Source: Streptomyces drozdowiczii
GTDB lineage: Bacteria > Actinomycetota > Actinomycetes > Streptomycetales > Streptomycetaceae
DNA: 64,000 bases
Direction: 5' to 3'
Assembly (NCBI RefSeq): GCF_026167665.1
Contig: NZ_CP098740.1
Coordinates: 1,054,001-1,118,000 of the forward strand
Shown: one piece after another, positions 1-7,440 of the stretch
How positions within the stretch are numbered: the stretch's first letter is position 1
Layout of the letters: every line of letters starts with the position of its first letter
Position numbers and translations under genes: made by a program
Notes under the pieces: model-generated
What the model saw: the letters and a program-made list of their open reading frames with translations, nothing else
Database searches by the model: none
Told to the model about the DNA's origin: nothing

Positions 1-107
1 AAGGCGGCCGACGCCCCGCCCAGCGTGGCGGCGGCGGCCGCGACCACGGCGGCCGCGACGGTGCCCGCGCGAACGCTGCGGGCACGGACGGAAGCGGAAA
101 TACGCAT
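1..107 (-). CDS. secreted protein, N-terminal signal peptide only (cut by window edge)
   Basis: The reverse strand opens with ATG at 107-105 and stays open to the window edge, giving 35 residues. The peptide starts MRISASVRARSVRAG and continues as an uninterrupted alanine/valine/glycine-rich hydrophobic stretch, which is a Sec-type signal peptide with several arginines in its n-region. A good Shine-Dalgarno (GAAGGAG, complement of 113-120) stands about 5 nt before the start. The mature part lies outside the window, so function cannot be assigned. Confidence 0.7.
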   Translation of the reverse strand, partial: MRISASVRARSVRAGTVAAAVVAAAAATLGGASAA

Positions 108-266
108 GCTGAACTCCTTCGAGCCGGGATGATTGTCGTACTGATCAATCGATCGACCTAAGAGATGCCATGACGCACGGGATAAATGCCGCGTAACACT
201 CTGAAAAGTGGGACAAGTACCCTGAGTAGCCGATAGCGGACCGACCCGAAGGGCCCCCGGACGCGC

Positions 267-295
267 GAACGGGGCGCCCGGTGAGCGCCCCGTTC
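267..295 (-). terminator. terminator hairpin at end of dipeptide ABC operon
   Basis: An 11-bp perfect stem, GAACGGGGCGC pairing with GCGCCCCGTTC, encloses a 7-nt loop. It lies 20 bp beyond the stop codon of the minus-strand ABC operon. No T tract follows, as is common in high-GC actinobacteria. The remainder of 108-314 is the leader and promoter of the upstream secreted protein; no further structure was seen there. Confidence 0.7.
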
Positions 296-314
296 CCGCT
301 GGTGTCTCCGCAGG

Positions 315-1184
315 TCAGCCCGGGCCGACCCCGGCCTCGGCCGCCGCGCGCCGCCTGCGCTGCTCGGCCACGTCCGCCACCGGCGAGGCGAGCAGCAGGG
401 TGCGCGTGTAGGCGTGGCGCGGCTCGGAGGTGACCGTGGCGGCGTCGCCCGTCTCCACGATCTCGCCCCGGTGGATGACCGACACGCGGTGGCTCATGAA
501 GCGGACGACGGCCAAGTCGTGCGAGACGAAGAGGTACGCGACCCCCGTCTCCTCCTGGATCTCCAGGAGCAGGTCGAGCACCGTCCGCTGGGTCGTCAGG
601 TCCAGTGCGGACACCGGCTCGTCGCAGATGACCAGCCGGGGGCGCAGGGCCAGCGCCCGGGCGATCGCGACCCGCTGCCGCTGCCCTCCGGAGAACTCCC
701 GGGGCAGCCGGTCCGCCGCGTCGGACGGCAGATGGACCCGCTCCAGCAGCCCGGCGACCCTCCCCCGGGCCTCCCGTGCCCCCGTGCCCTGCCCGATCAG
801 CGGCTCGGCGAGGGTGTCCCCGATGGTGCGCGAGGGGTTCAGGGAGGTGTACGGGTCCTGGAAGATCACCTGGAGGTCGCGGCTGAGGGCCCTGCGGCGG
901 CGGGCGGTGGCGTGCTCGATGCGTTCGCCGTCGAAGGTGATCGTGCCGGAGCGCACCGGGACGAGCCCGAGGACGGCACGCCCGATGGTGGACTTGCCGG
1001 AGCCGGACTCGCCGACCAGCCCCAGGGTCTCCCCGGCCCTGACGGAGAGCCCGACGCCCTTGAGGACCTCGGTCTCCGGGGCGCGCCTCCCCTTGCCGGG
1101 GAAGGAGACCCGCAGGTCCCGCACGGTGAGCAGGGCGTCCGCGTCGGCGGCGGCGTCGGGCGCGGCGGCGTCGGGGGTCTTCAT
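315..1184 (-). CDS. oligopeptide/dipeptide ABC transporter ATP-binding protein (OppF/DppF type)
   Basis: This 289-residue ATPase powers a peptide importer as the second nucleotide-binding domain beside the ATPase half of the upstream gene. Walker A GESGSGKST is at residues 58-66, the Q-loop near 109, the signature FSGGQ at 164-168, Walker B LVICDEP at 184-190 and the H-loop SHD near 211. The C-terminal RRRRA-rich tail is short compared with OppF proteins of 320-350 residues, so the oligopeptide C-terminal extension is mostly missing. Its ATG overlaps the upstream stop in an ATGA arrangement, so translation is coupled. It is the last gene of the operon, followed by a hairpin. Confidence 0.93.
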   Translation of the reverse strand: MKTPDAAAPDAAADADALLTVRDLRVSFPGKGRRAPETEVLKGVGLSVRAGETLGLVGESGSGKSTIGRAVLGLVPVRSGTITFDGERIEHATARRRRALSRDLQVIFQDPYTSLNPSRTIGDTLAEPLIGQGTGAREARGRVAGLLERVHLPSDAADRLPREFSGGQRQRVAIARALALRPRLVICDEPVSALDLTTQRTVLDLLLEIQEETGVAYLFVSHDLAVVRFMSHRVSVIHRGEIVETGDAATVTSEPRHAYTRTLLLASPVADVAEQRRRRAAAEAGVGPG

Positions 1185-2917
1185 GCGGTGACGGTCCTTG
1201 CTTCTCGGGGCTGCCAGGGGGCGCGGGCGGGTGCGTCGTCCAGGACGGCGTCCAGGAGGGTCCGGGTGTACGGGTCCTGGGGTGCTCCGAGGATCTGTTC
1301 GGTGCTGCCGGTCTCCACGATGCGCCCGCCGTTCATCACGGCCACCCGGTCGCAGAGGTCGGCGACGACCCCGAGGTTGTGGGTCACCAGGAGGACGCCG
1401 AGGCCGCGTTCGTCCCGCAGGCGGCGCAGCAGGGCGAGCACTTCGGCCTGGACGCGGACGTCGAGGGCGGTGGTGGGCTCGTCGGCGATGAGGAGGTCGG
1501 GGTCGCAGGACATGGCACCGGCGATGAGGACGCGCTGGGCCATGCCGCCGGAGATCTCGTGCGGGTAGAGGCGCAGGGTGCGGTCCGGGTCGGGGATCTC
1601 GACCAGGCGCAGCAACTCCCGTGCCTTCTCGGCCGCTTCCTTGCGGCCGAGTCCGAGGTGGTGGCGTACGGGCTCCATGAGCTGGCTGCCGATGGTGAAG
1701 GCGGGGTCGAGATTGCTCATGGGTTCCTGCGGTACGTACGCGAGGGTGCGGCCGCGCAGCGCGCGGTGGTCGCGTTCCCGGAGGCCCGCCGTCTCCCGGC
1801 CGTTGACGGTGATGCTGCCGCGCGTGACGCGTCCGCCCTCGGGCAGCAGGCCGAGGACGGAGAAGGCCGTCTGGGTCTTCCCGGAGCCGGACTCGCCGAC
1901 CAGGCCCACGATTTCGCCGGGGCGCACATCGAGGTCGATGCCGTGCACGACCTCCTTGTCGGTGCCGTCGGGCCGGGCGTAGGCGACGGTGAGGCCGCGC
2001 ACGGAGAGCAGTCCGGCGCGCGGGGCGGCGGACTCGGTGACCGGGGCCGGGGCCTCGGCGGGCCCGGTGCGTCGGCGGCGGGCGGGACGGGGTGCCTGCT
2101 CCTCCAGGGCGTCGCGTACGGCTCCGGCGAGCAGGACGAGCGCGCAGTTGGTGAGGCCGAGGGCGAGTCCGGGCCAGAGGATGAGCCGGGGCGCGCGCTG
2201 GATGTTCTGGAACGCCTCGTTGAGCATGGCGCCCCAGGTGGCGGACGATCCGCTGCCGACGCCGAGGAATTCGAGGCCGGCCTGGAGGGCGATCGCGATT
2301 CCGGCGACCAGGGCGGTCTGGATGATGATGGGGCCGCGCACGACGGTCAGGACGTGCCGGGCGACGATGCGCGCGTCGGAGAGTCCGGAGACCTTCGCGG
2401 CGTCCACGTACAGCTCGTTCCGGACGTTGGCGACGATGCCGCGCACCAGGCGGAAGAAGCTGGGCGCCACCAGGACGCCGAGCACGATCATCAGGACGTG
2501 GACGTCCGGGCCGAGGATGGCGCGGGAGGCGAGCAGCACGACCATGGCGGGCAGGGCCATGACGAGGTTGACCGTCCAGGTGGCGGCCGAGTCGAACCAG
2601 CCGCCCCGGTATCCGGCGAAGAGCCCGGACGGCACCCCGAGCACCAGCGCGATGGCGAGGGCGAGCAGCGCGCCGCCCAGCGTGTTGCGTCCGCCGTACA
2701 GCACCCGGGCGAGGATGTCGCGCCCCGCCGAGTCCATGCCGAGGGGGTGCCCGCCGCTCGGCCCGGCGAACGCCTGGCTCAGCGAGGAGGCGCCGGGGTC
2801 CTGCGAGGCGATCACGGGCGCGAGGAGCACGGCCGCGACGACGATCAGGAGCAGGGCGGCGGAGAGCGCGCCGAGGGGGTTGCGCAGGACCCTGCGCAGG
2901 GTGCGGCCGGTACTCAT
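1181..2917 (-). CDS. dipeptide/oligopeptide ABC transporter permease-ATPase fusion (DppC-DppD)
   Basis: One 578-residue protein carries a DppC-type permease (about 1-285, with the N-terminal OppC segment and an inner-membrane BPD domain containing the EAA-like loop near AAKVSGLSD) fused through a proline/alanine/arginine-rich linker to a complete ATPase (about 310-578). The ATPase has Walker A GESGSGKTQ, signature ISGGMAQRV and Walker B LLIADEPTTALD. The start is ATG 2917, which overlaps the upstream stop as ATGA; longer readings upstream are out of family. Such permease/ATPase fusions are known in actinobacterial peptide importers. It would pair with the separate permease and second ATPase on either side. 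Confidence 0.92.
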   Translation of the reverse strand: MSTGRTLRRVLRNPLGALSAALLLIVVAAVLLAPVIASQDPGASSLSQAFAGPSGGHPLGMDSAGRDILARVLYGGRNTLGGALLALAIALVLGVPSGLFAGYRGGWFDSAATWTVNLVMALPAMVVLLASRAILGPDVHVLMIVLGVLVAPSFFRLVRGIVANVRNELYVDAAKVSGLSDARIVARHVLTVVRGPIIIQTALVAGIAIALQAGLEFLGVGSGSSATWGAMLNEAFQNIQRAPRLILWPGLALGLTNCALVLLAGAVRDALEEQAPRPARRRRTGPAEAPAPVTESAAPRAGLLSVRGLTVAYARPDGTDKEVVHGIDLDVRPGEIVGLVGESGSGKTQTAFSVLGLLPEGGRVTRGSITVNGRETAGLRERDHRALRGRTLAYVPQEPMSNLDPAFTIGSQLMEPVRHHLGLGRKEAAEKARELLRLVEIPDPDRTLRLYPHEISGGMAQRVLIAGAMSCDPDLLIADEPTTALDVRVQAEVLALLRRLRDERGLGVLLVTHNLGVVADLCDRVAVMNGGRIVETGSTEQILGAPQDPYTRTLLDAVLDDAPARAPWQPREARTVTA

Positions 2918-3855
2918 GCGACCCTCGCCTTGGGGTTGAGCCAGCCGATCAGGATGTCGACCAGGAGGTTGATCAGGACGACGCCGACGACGGTGAGCAT
3001 GACGAGCGCCATGATCACGGGGATGTCGCCGCGGGTGGTGTAGGTGACGGTCATGGAGCCGATGCCGGGGAGCCCGAAGATCTGCTCCACGAGGACGGCG
3101 CCGCCGAGCAGCCCGACGAACTGCATGCCGAGCACGGAGAGCGCGGGCGCCGACGCGTTGCGCAGGACGTGCTTGAACACGATGCGGGACGCGGGCAGTC
3201 CGCGGGCGCGCAGGGTGCGTACGTAGTCCTGCCGCAGGGCGTCGATGACGGCGCCGCGCACCTGCTGCGAGACGCCCGCGACGGAGGCCACGGACAGGGA
3301 GAGCACCGGCAGGGTGATGGTGGAGAGCCAGCCGCTGGGCGAGTCGGTGAACCCGGTGTAGCCGATGGCCGGGAACCAGCGGAGCCGTACCGCGAAGACC
3401 AGCACCAGGACCAGGGTGAGCAGGAAGCCCGGCAGGGCGTACCCGACCACGCCCAGCACCTGTACGAAGCGGTCGGCGGCGCCGCGCCGCACCCCGGCCC
3501 ACACGCCCAGCAGGAAGGCGAGGACCGTGGTGACGGCGGTGACGCCGAGCATCAGGCTGGCCGTGACGGGGAGGCGGTTGCCGACGGCCCGGCCCACGTC
3601 CTCACTCGTGAACCAGGAGGTGCCGAGGTCGCCCCGGACGGCGTGGGCGAGCCAGCTCCCGTACTGCTGGAGCACCGGGTCGTCCAGGCCCAGCGACGCG
3701 TTCTTGGCGTCGATGGCGCTCTGGGACGCGCTCTCGCCGAGCAGTTGCCGGCCCACGTCGATGTGCGGGACGGACAGCAGCAGATAGGTGAGGAAGGAGA
3801 TCACGACCAGGAGCAGGGCTCCGGAGGCGATCCTGCGGGCGATGAAGTTCAGCAT
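2914..3855 (-). CDS. dipeptide/oligopeptide ABC transporter permease (DppB type)
   Basis: The 313-residue integral membrane protein has the DppB layout: a first helix near residues 8-28, a long extracytoplasmic segment, then a BPD_transp_1 core of five helices. The cytoplasmic EAA loop is visible around DALRQDYVRTLRARGL. It forms the heteromeric channel with the DppC half of the next gene. Its stop overlaps the next start (ATGA), and it lies 28 bp downstream of the binding-protein gene, which fits one operon. Confidence 0.93.
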   Translation of the reverse strand: MLNFIARRIASGALLLVVISFLTYLLLSVPHIDVGRQLLGESASQSAIDAKNASLGLDDPVLQQYGSWLAHAVRGDLGTSWFTSEDVGRAVGNRLPVTASLMLGVTAVTTVLAFLLGVWAGVRRGAADRFVQVLGVVGYALPGFLLTLVLVLVFAVRLRWFPAIGYTGFTDSPSGWLSTITLPVLSLSVASVAGVSQQVRGAVIDALRQDYVRTLRARGLPASRIVFKHVLRNASAPALSVLGMQFVGLLGGAVLVEQIFGLPGIGSMTVTYTTRGDIPVIMALVMLTVVGVVLINLLVDILIGWLNPKARVA

Positions 3856-3883
3856 GACACTCGGTATCCGTCGGCGCGGGGCG

Positions 3884-5419
3884 CTACTTGGCGGGCGCGT
3901 AGTTGTAGATCGAGGGGACGGCCATGCCGGACTGCGGCGCGATCTTCACGGTGCCGTCCGAGACGTGCAGGTAGCTCATCCGGTAGAAGGGGACGAACCA
4001 GGCTTCCTCGACGAGGTGTTGGTTGAGTGCGCGGGCGGCCGACTTCGCCTCGGCCTCGCTGCCGGCCTTGAGGACGGGCAGCAGCTTCCGCGTCACCTTG
4101 TCCGTGGTGCCGAACATGTTGAAGGCGCCCGGGGTGACCAGCTCGTCGGCCGCCGCCCAGTCCGAGGCGGACTGGCCCATGTTCATGACCATGCCGGAGT
4201 AGAGGCGGTCCTTGAACACCTTCTGGATGGCCGAGGCGCCGTCGAGCGTGTCCCAGACGAGCTTCACACCGATGGCCTTGAAGTCGGACTGGAGCGAGGC
4301 GGCGAGCGCGTCGTTGACGATCGCCGTGACGCGCGGCAGCTTCAACGTGAAGCCGCCTCCGTAACCGGCCTGCCGGAGCAGGGACTTGGCCTTGGCGGGG
4401 TCGTGCGCGTAGTAGCCGTCCAGCTTCTTGTCGTACGCCTGGGTCTCGGGGCCGAAGACCTGCGAGGTGGTCCGGCCGCGGTTCTGGCGGATGCGGTCGA
4501 GCATGGTGTCGCGGTCGACGGCGTAGTTGAGCGCCTGGCGCACGCGCGGGTCGCGCAGGGCGGGGGTGATCTTGCCGTCGCGGTCGAAGAGCAGCAGCCC
4601 CTGGAAGTCGAACTCCTGCTTCTCCGTCTTCACCTTCGGGTCGGACTCGATGGCGATCTGCTGGTCGGCGGTCTGGAGGAGCGCCGCGTTGATCTGCCCG
4701 GTCTTGAGGCCGTTGGTGATGGCGGTCTCGTTGTCGAAGAAGCTGATGTCGATGTTCTTGTACGGGAGTTCCTTGCCCCAGTAGTCGGCGTTGCGGGTGT
4801 AGGACCACTTGGTGCCGACGGTGGTGCGCGTCTTGTCGAGGCGGTAGGGGCCGGTGCCGTCCGGGGTGGTCTTGAGGCTGTCGCCCTTCGCGAACTGCTG
4901 GGGGTTGGCCATCAGTCCGGGCGCGTCGCTGAGGTAGAACTCCATCGCCGGGTTGGGCTGCTTGAGCTTCAGCGTGACGTGGGCGGCGTCGGTGACGTCG
5001 ACGGCCTCCAGGTCGTTGAGCCACTTCGCGGAGGCGCCGCCGCCCTTCTGGAAGCGCTCCAGGTTCGCCTTGACCGCCGCGCCGTCGAAGGCGGTGCCGT
5101 CGGCGAACTTCACGTCCTTGCGCAGGGTCAGCGCGAGCGCGGTGTGCTCCTTGTTGTACGTCCACTCCGTGGCGAGCATCGGGCTGAAGGTGCCGTCGGG
5201 TTCGCGTTTGATGAGGGTGTCGTACACCGCCTGGAAGTACGGCAGGGCGCTGCCGGTGGCGACGGCGGGGTCCAGGCTCTGCGGGAGGGTCATCGTCGCG
5301 ATGTTCAGCGTGGACGATCCGGCGCCCGCGGTGCCGCCGTTGTCGCCGGCGCATCCGGCGAGGGCGAGCGAGGCCGCGACGCAGGCGGCGACCGTCGCGG
5401 TTCGGGCAGTTCTGCTCAT
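3884..5419 (-). CDS. ABC transporter substrate-binding lipoprotein (SBP family 5, peptide type)
   Basis: The 511-residue lipoprotein begins with a type II signal ending in lipobox LALAGC, with the lipidated cysteine at residue 23. The rest reads as a family 5 (DppA/OppA-like) solute-binding protein, including the segments SLDPAVATGSALPYF and NYAVDRDTMLD. The start ATG 5419 follows GGAG at about 8 nt; the reading frame is open further upstream but lacks a signal. It is the first gene of the operon and is divergent from a TetR gene. The bound ligand cannot be read from sequence and could be a non-peptide. Twin operators in the shared intergenic region suggest control by the TetR protein. Confidence 0.92.
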   Translation of the reverse strand: MSRTARTATVAACVAASLALAGCAGDNGGTAGAGSSTLNIATMTLPQSLDPAVATGSALPYFQAVYDTLIKREPDGTFSPMLATEWTYNKEHTALALTLRKDVKFADGTAFDGAAVKANLERFQKGGGASAKWLNDLEAVDVTDAAHVTLKLKQPNPAMEFYLSDAPGLMANPQQFAKGDSLKTTPDGTGPYRLDKTRTTVGTKWSYTRNADYWGKELPYKNIDISFFDNETAITNGLKTGQINAALLQTADQQIAIESDPKVKTEKQEFDFQGLLLFDRDGKITPALRDPRVRQALNYAVDRDTMLDRIRQNRGRTTSQVFGPETQAYDKKLDGYYAHDPAKAKSLLRQAGYGGGFTLKLPRVTAIVNDALAASLQSDFKAIGVKLVWDTLDGASAIQKVFKDRLYSGMVMNMGQSASDWAAADELVTPGAFNMFGTTDKVTRKLLPVLKAGSEAEAKSAARALNQHLVEEAWFVPFYRMSYLHVSDGTVKIAPQSGMAVPSIYNYAPAK

Positions 5420-5485
5420 GTCTTTCGCTCCGTCTGGAGAGCCGGGGGCACCGCCCCGGCGAAGATTGCCGGTGAGCCTACACAC

Positions 5486-5540
5486 GGAATTAACCACTTG
5501 GTAGGTTTTTTTCTCGGTGGAATTAACCAGCCGGTAAGTT
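5486..5540. promoter_or_regulatory. twin direct-repeat operator between TetR and peptide ABC operon
   Basis: Two 22-bp copies, 5486-5507 and 5519-5540, share GGAATTAACCA, three variable bases and GGTARGTT, matching at 18 of 22 positions. They repeat with a period of 33 bp, about three helical turns, so they face the same side of DNA. Each core is an ACC-N4-GGT dyad, as expected for a TetR-family dimer. The pair lies in the only intergenic space between the divergent regulator and transporter genes. Confidence 0.72.
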
Positions 5541-5576
5541 CTGCTGGACGAGGACCGATCGCGGCAGGAGACCGAA

Positions 5577-6209
5577 GTGACCGACCTTGCGCCCGAGGCG
5601 CCCCGGCGGCTGTCGAAGGGTGAGCGCACCCGCGCGCGCATCCTGGACTCCGCGGCCGAGCTGTTCGCCCGCTCCGGTTTCCTCGCGGTCTCGCTGCGGG
5701 ACATCGCCGCGCATGCCGGGCTCACCCACGCCGGGGTGCTGCACCACTTCCCCGGCAAGGAGGCCCTGCTCCTGGACGTGCTGAGCCGCCGGGACGAGCT
5801 GGACGCGCGCCGCCTCTTCCCCGGCGTGCTCGACCCGGGCGACCCTGAGCCGGAGGCCCCCGAGCGGCTGCGCCGGCTGCTCGGCGTGGTCGACCGCAAC
5901 GCCCGGACGCCGGGCCTGGTCGCGCTGTACGCGAAGCTGTCGGCGGAGGCGTCCGATCCGGACCACCCGGCCCACCTCTACTTCGTACGGCGCTACCAGA
6001 TCCTGCGCCGCGAGGTGACCGGCCTGCTGGCGGAGCTGTTCGCGGCGGCGGACGTCCGGGAGGACCCGGCCGCCGCGGCTCAGCAGCTGCTGGCCCTGAT
6101 GGACGGGCTCCAGACGCAGTGGCTGCTGGAACCGGAAGCGGTCGACATGGCGGATCAGGTCCGCGCCTTCCTCCGCCGCCACGGTGTCGCGGCGGAGGGG
6201 CGGGGCTGA
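5577..6209 (+). CDS. TetR/AcrR family transcriptional regulator
   Basis: The 210-residue regulator has a TetR HTH at about residues 18-64 (TRARILDSAAELFARSGF, then SLRDIAAHAGLTHAGVLHHF). A ligand-binding C-terminal domain follows, ending near DMADQVRAFLRRHG. The GTG start at 5577 follows GGAG by six bases. It is transcribed away from the peptide ABC operon and probably represses that operon and itself through the twin operators. Its stop is 4 bp from the convergent SGNH hydrolase stop. Confidence 0.9.
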   Translation: MTDLAPEAPRRLSKGERTRARILDSAAELFARSGFLAVSLRDIAAHAGLTHAGVLHHFPGKEALLLDVLSRRDELDARRLFPGVLDPGDPEPEAPERLRRLLGVVDRNARTPGLVALYAKLSAEASDPDHPAHLYFVRRYQILRREVTGLLAELFAAADVREDPAAAAQQLLALMDGLQTQWLLEPEAVDMADQVRAFLRRHGVAAEGRG

Positions 6210-6213
6210 GGCG

Positions 6214-7125
6214 TCAGTGGCCGAGGGCGGCGAGGACGGCATCGGCCGTGCTCCTGTGTCCGGCGGCGTTCGGGTGGAAGCCGGCGCCCTCGGCGGAGTC
6301 GGCCGGTTCGATCCAGCGCACCCCCGCGGCCCGGCAGGCGTCGTGCCCGACGGACGGACCGTAGGTGTCGACGTAATCCGCGCCACGCGTCCCGGCCCGC
6401 TGCGCCATCATCGCGTCGAGCTGCTTCTCCTTGTCCCGGACCCAGCCGAAGTCGCCCTCGGCGAGCGGGATCGTGGCGCGGCAGGCGCTGCCGTCGTCGG
6501 GGAGCAGCGAGGGGTAGCCGACGACGAGGACCCGGGCCTGCGGCGAGCGGGCGTGGATCGCGTCGAGCACCGCGTCGAGCTTCGGCGCGGTGGCGTTGAT
6601 GCGGGAGCCGATCTCGTCGGTGCCGAAGAGGGTGAAGCTGCTCTTGCAGGGCGAGCCGTGCGGCGCGAGGTAGCCGACGAGGACGCACCGGGTGATGACC
6701 CCGGCGAGGTCCAGGTCGTTGCCGCCGATGCCGAGGGTGACCAGGGTCGTGTCGGGGCGCAGCGCGTCGAGCTGGGGCGCGGCGGTGTCCTGAGGTCCCG
6801 CCATGTGTGTGGTGTCGGCCCCGGCGCAGGTGACGTCGGTGAACGACGCGGCGCCCACCGCGGCCGCCACGAGCGACGGGTAGTTGCGGTCGGAGCGCCC
6901 GCAGACGGTGTCGGTCTGCTGCGGGATGCCGAGTCCGGAGCTGTACGAGTCGCCGAGCGCCACGTACCGGACGGGCTCGCCGGACGCCGGGGCGGCGACG
7001 CCGGGGGAGGCGGCGGCCGCCAGCAGGGCGACGGCTGCCGCCGCCGCGAGGGCGAGGCGCGGGGCGCGGGCCGGGTGGCCCGCCTCCTGGCGCGCGGGGA
7101 TGGTCGACCGACCGGATACCGACAT
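6214..7125 (-). CDS. secreted SGNH/GDSL-family hydrolase (lipase/esterase)
   Basis: A signal peptide of about 45 residues, rich in alanine, precedes an SGNH hydrolase domain. Block I is GDSYSSG with the nucleophilic serine, block III is GGND, and block V is FHPNAAGH with the catalytic histidine. Several cysteines (VCGRSD, VTCAGAD, RCVL, PCKS) suggest disulfides of an exported enzyme, as in Streptomyces lipases of this type. I chose ATG 7125 because GAGGAA lies 7 bases before it; an in-frame ATG at 7143 lacks a ribosome site. The gene is divergent from the GH3 beta-glucosidase and shares its operator-bearing promoter region. Its substrate is unknown. Confidence 0.88.
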   Translation of the reverse strand: MSVSGRSTIPARQEAGHPARAPRLALAAAAAVALLAAAASPGVAAPASGEPVRYVALGDSYSSGLGIPQQTDTVCGRSDRNYPSLVAAAVGAASFTDVTCAGADTTHMAGPQDTAAPQLDALRPDTTLVTLGIGGNDLDLAGVITRCVLVGYLAPHGSPCKSSFTLFGTDEIGSRINATAPKLDAVLDAIHARSPQARVLVVGYPSLLPDDGSACRATIPLAEGDFGWVRDKEKQLDAMMAQRAGTRGADYVDTYGPSVGHDACRAAGVRWIEPADSAEGAGFHPNAAGHRSTADAVLAALGH

Positions 7126-7211
7126 GACCGTTCCTCGATTCATGGGAGAGCGGAGCCGACGGGACGGACGGCAGCAGCAGGAAGCTCATCGGAGCGGACC
7201 GCCCGAGCTCG

Positions 7212-7235
7212 AAAACCGTACGGTGATCGGTTTCT
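7212..7235. promoter_or_regulatory. dyad operator, copy 1 of 3 (AAAnCG-N9-CGGTTT)
   Basis: AAAACCG and CGGTTT arms flank a 9-nt centre TACGGTGAT. The site lies 87 bp upstream of the SGNH hydrolase start and on the same intergenic stretch as copy 2. It differs from copy 2 (read on the opposite strand) at only a few positions. Confidence 0.6.
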
Positions 7236-7314
7236 GGCCGTCAAGAGCCGCGTCCGAAATGAAATCCGGCCGATCGAGGGGGTCCCGTACGCCGCACGCG
7301 GGGACCCTTGACAC

Positions 7315-7339
7315 CGAAAACCGATCACCATACGTTTTT
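7315..7339. promoter_or_regulatory. dyad operator, copy 2 of 3, upstream of GH3
   Basis: Read on the minus strand this site has arms AAAACG and CGGTTTT around TATGGTGAT, nearly the same as copy 1. It is inverted relative to copy 1 and lies about 100 bp before the GH3 start, so each divergent gene has one copy. The stretch from 7126 to 7440 has no gene; apart from these two dyads I see nothing else in it. Confidence 0.6.
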
Positions 7340-7440
7340 GGGTCGCATGCCGTCTTGCCCCGATTCGCCCGCCGGACGGTCGCGGCCCACCCCTCGCGCC
7401 GGCGCCCCATCCCCTTCACGGAAGCCCGACAGGTACTCGT

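Noticed and set aside
414-1568. Long plus-strand open frames opposite the ABC operon
   Set aside because: They are high-GC antisense shadows with low-complexity Arg/Gly/Pro composition and no ribosome sites; the minus-strand genes have clear motifs.
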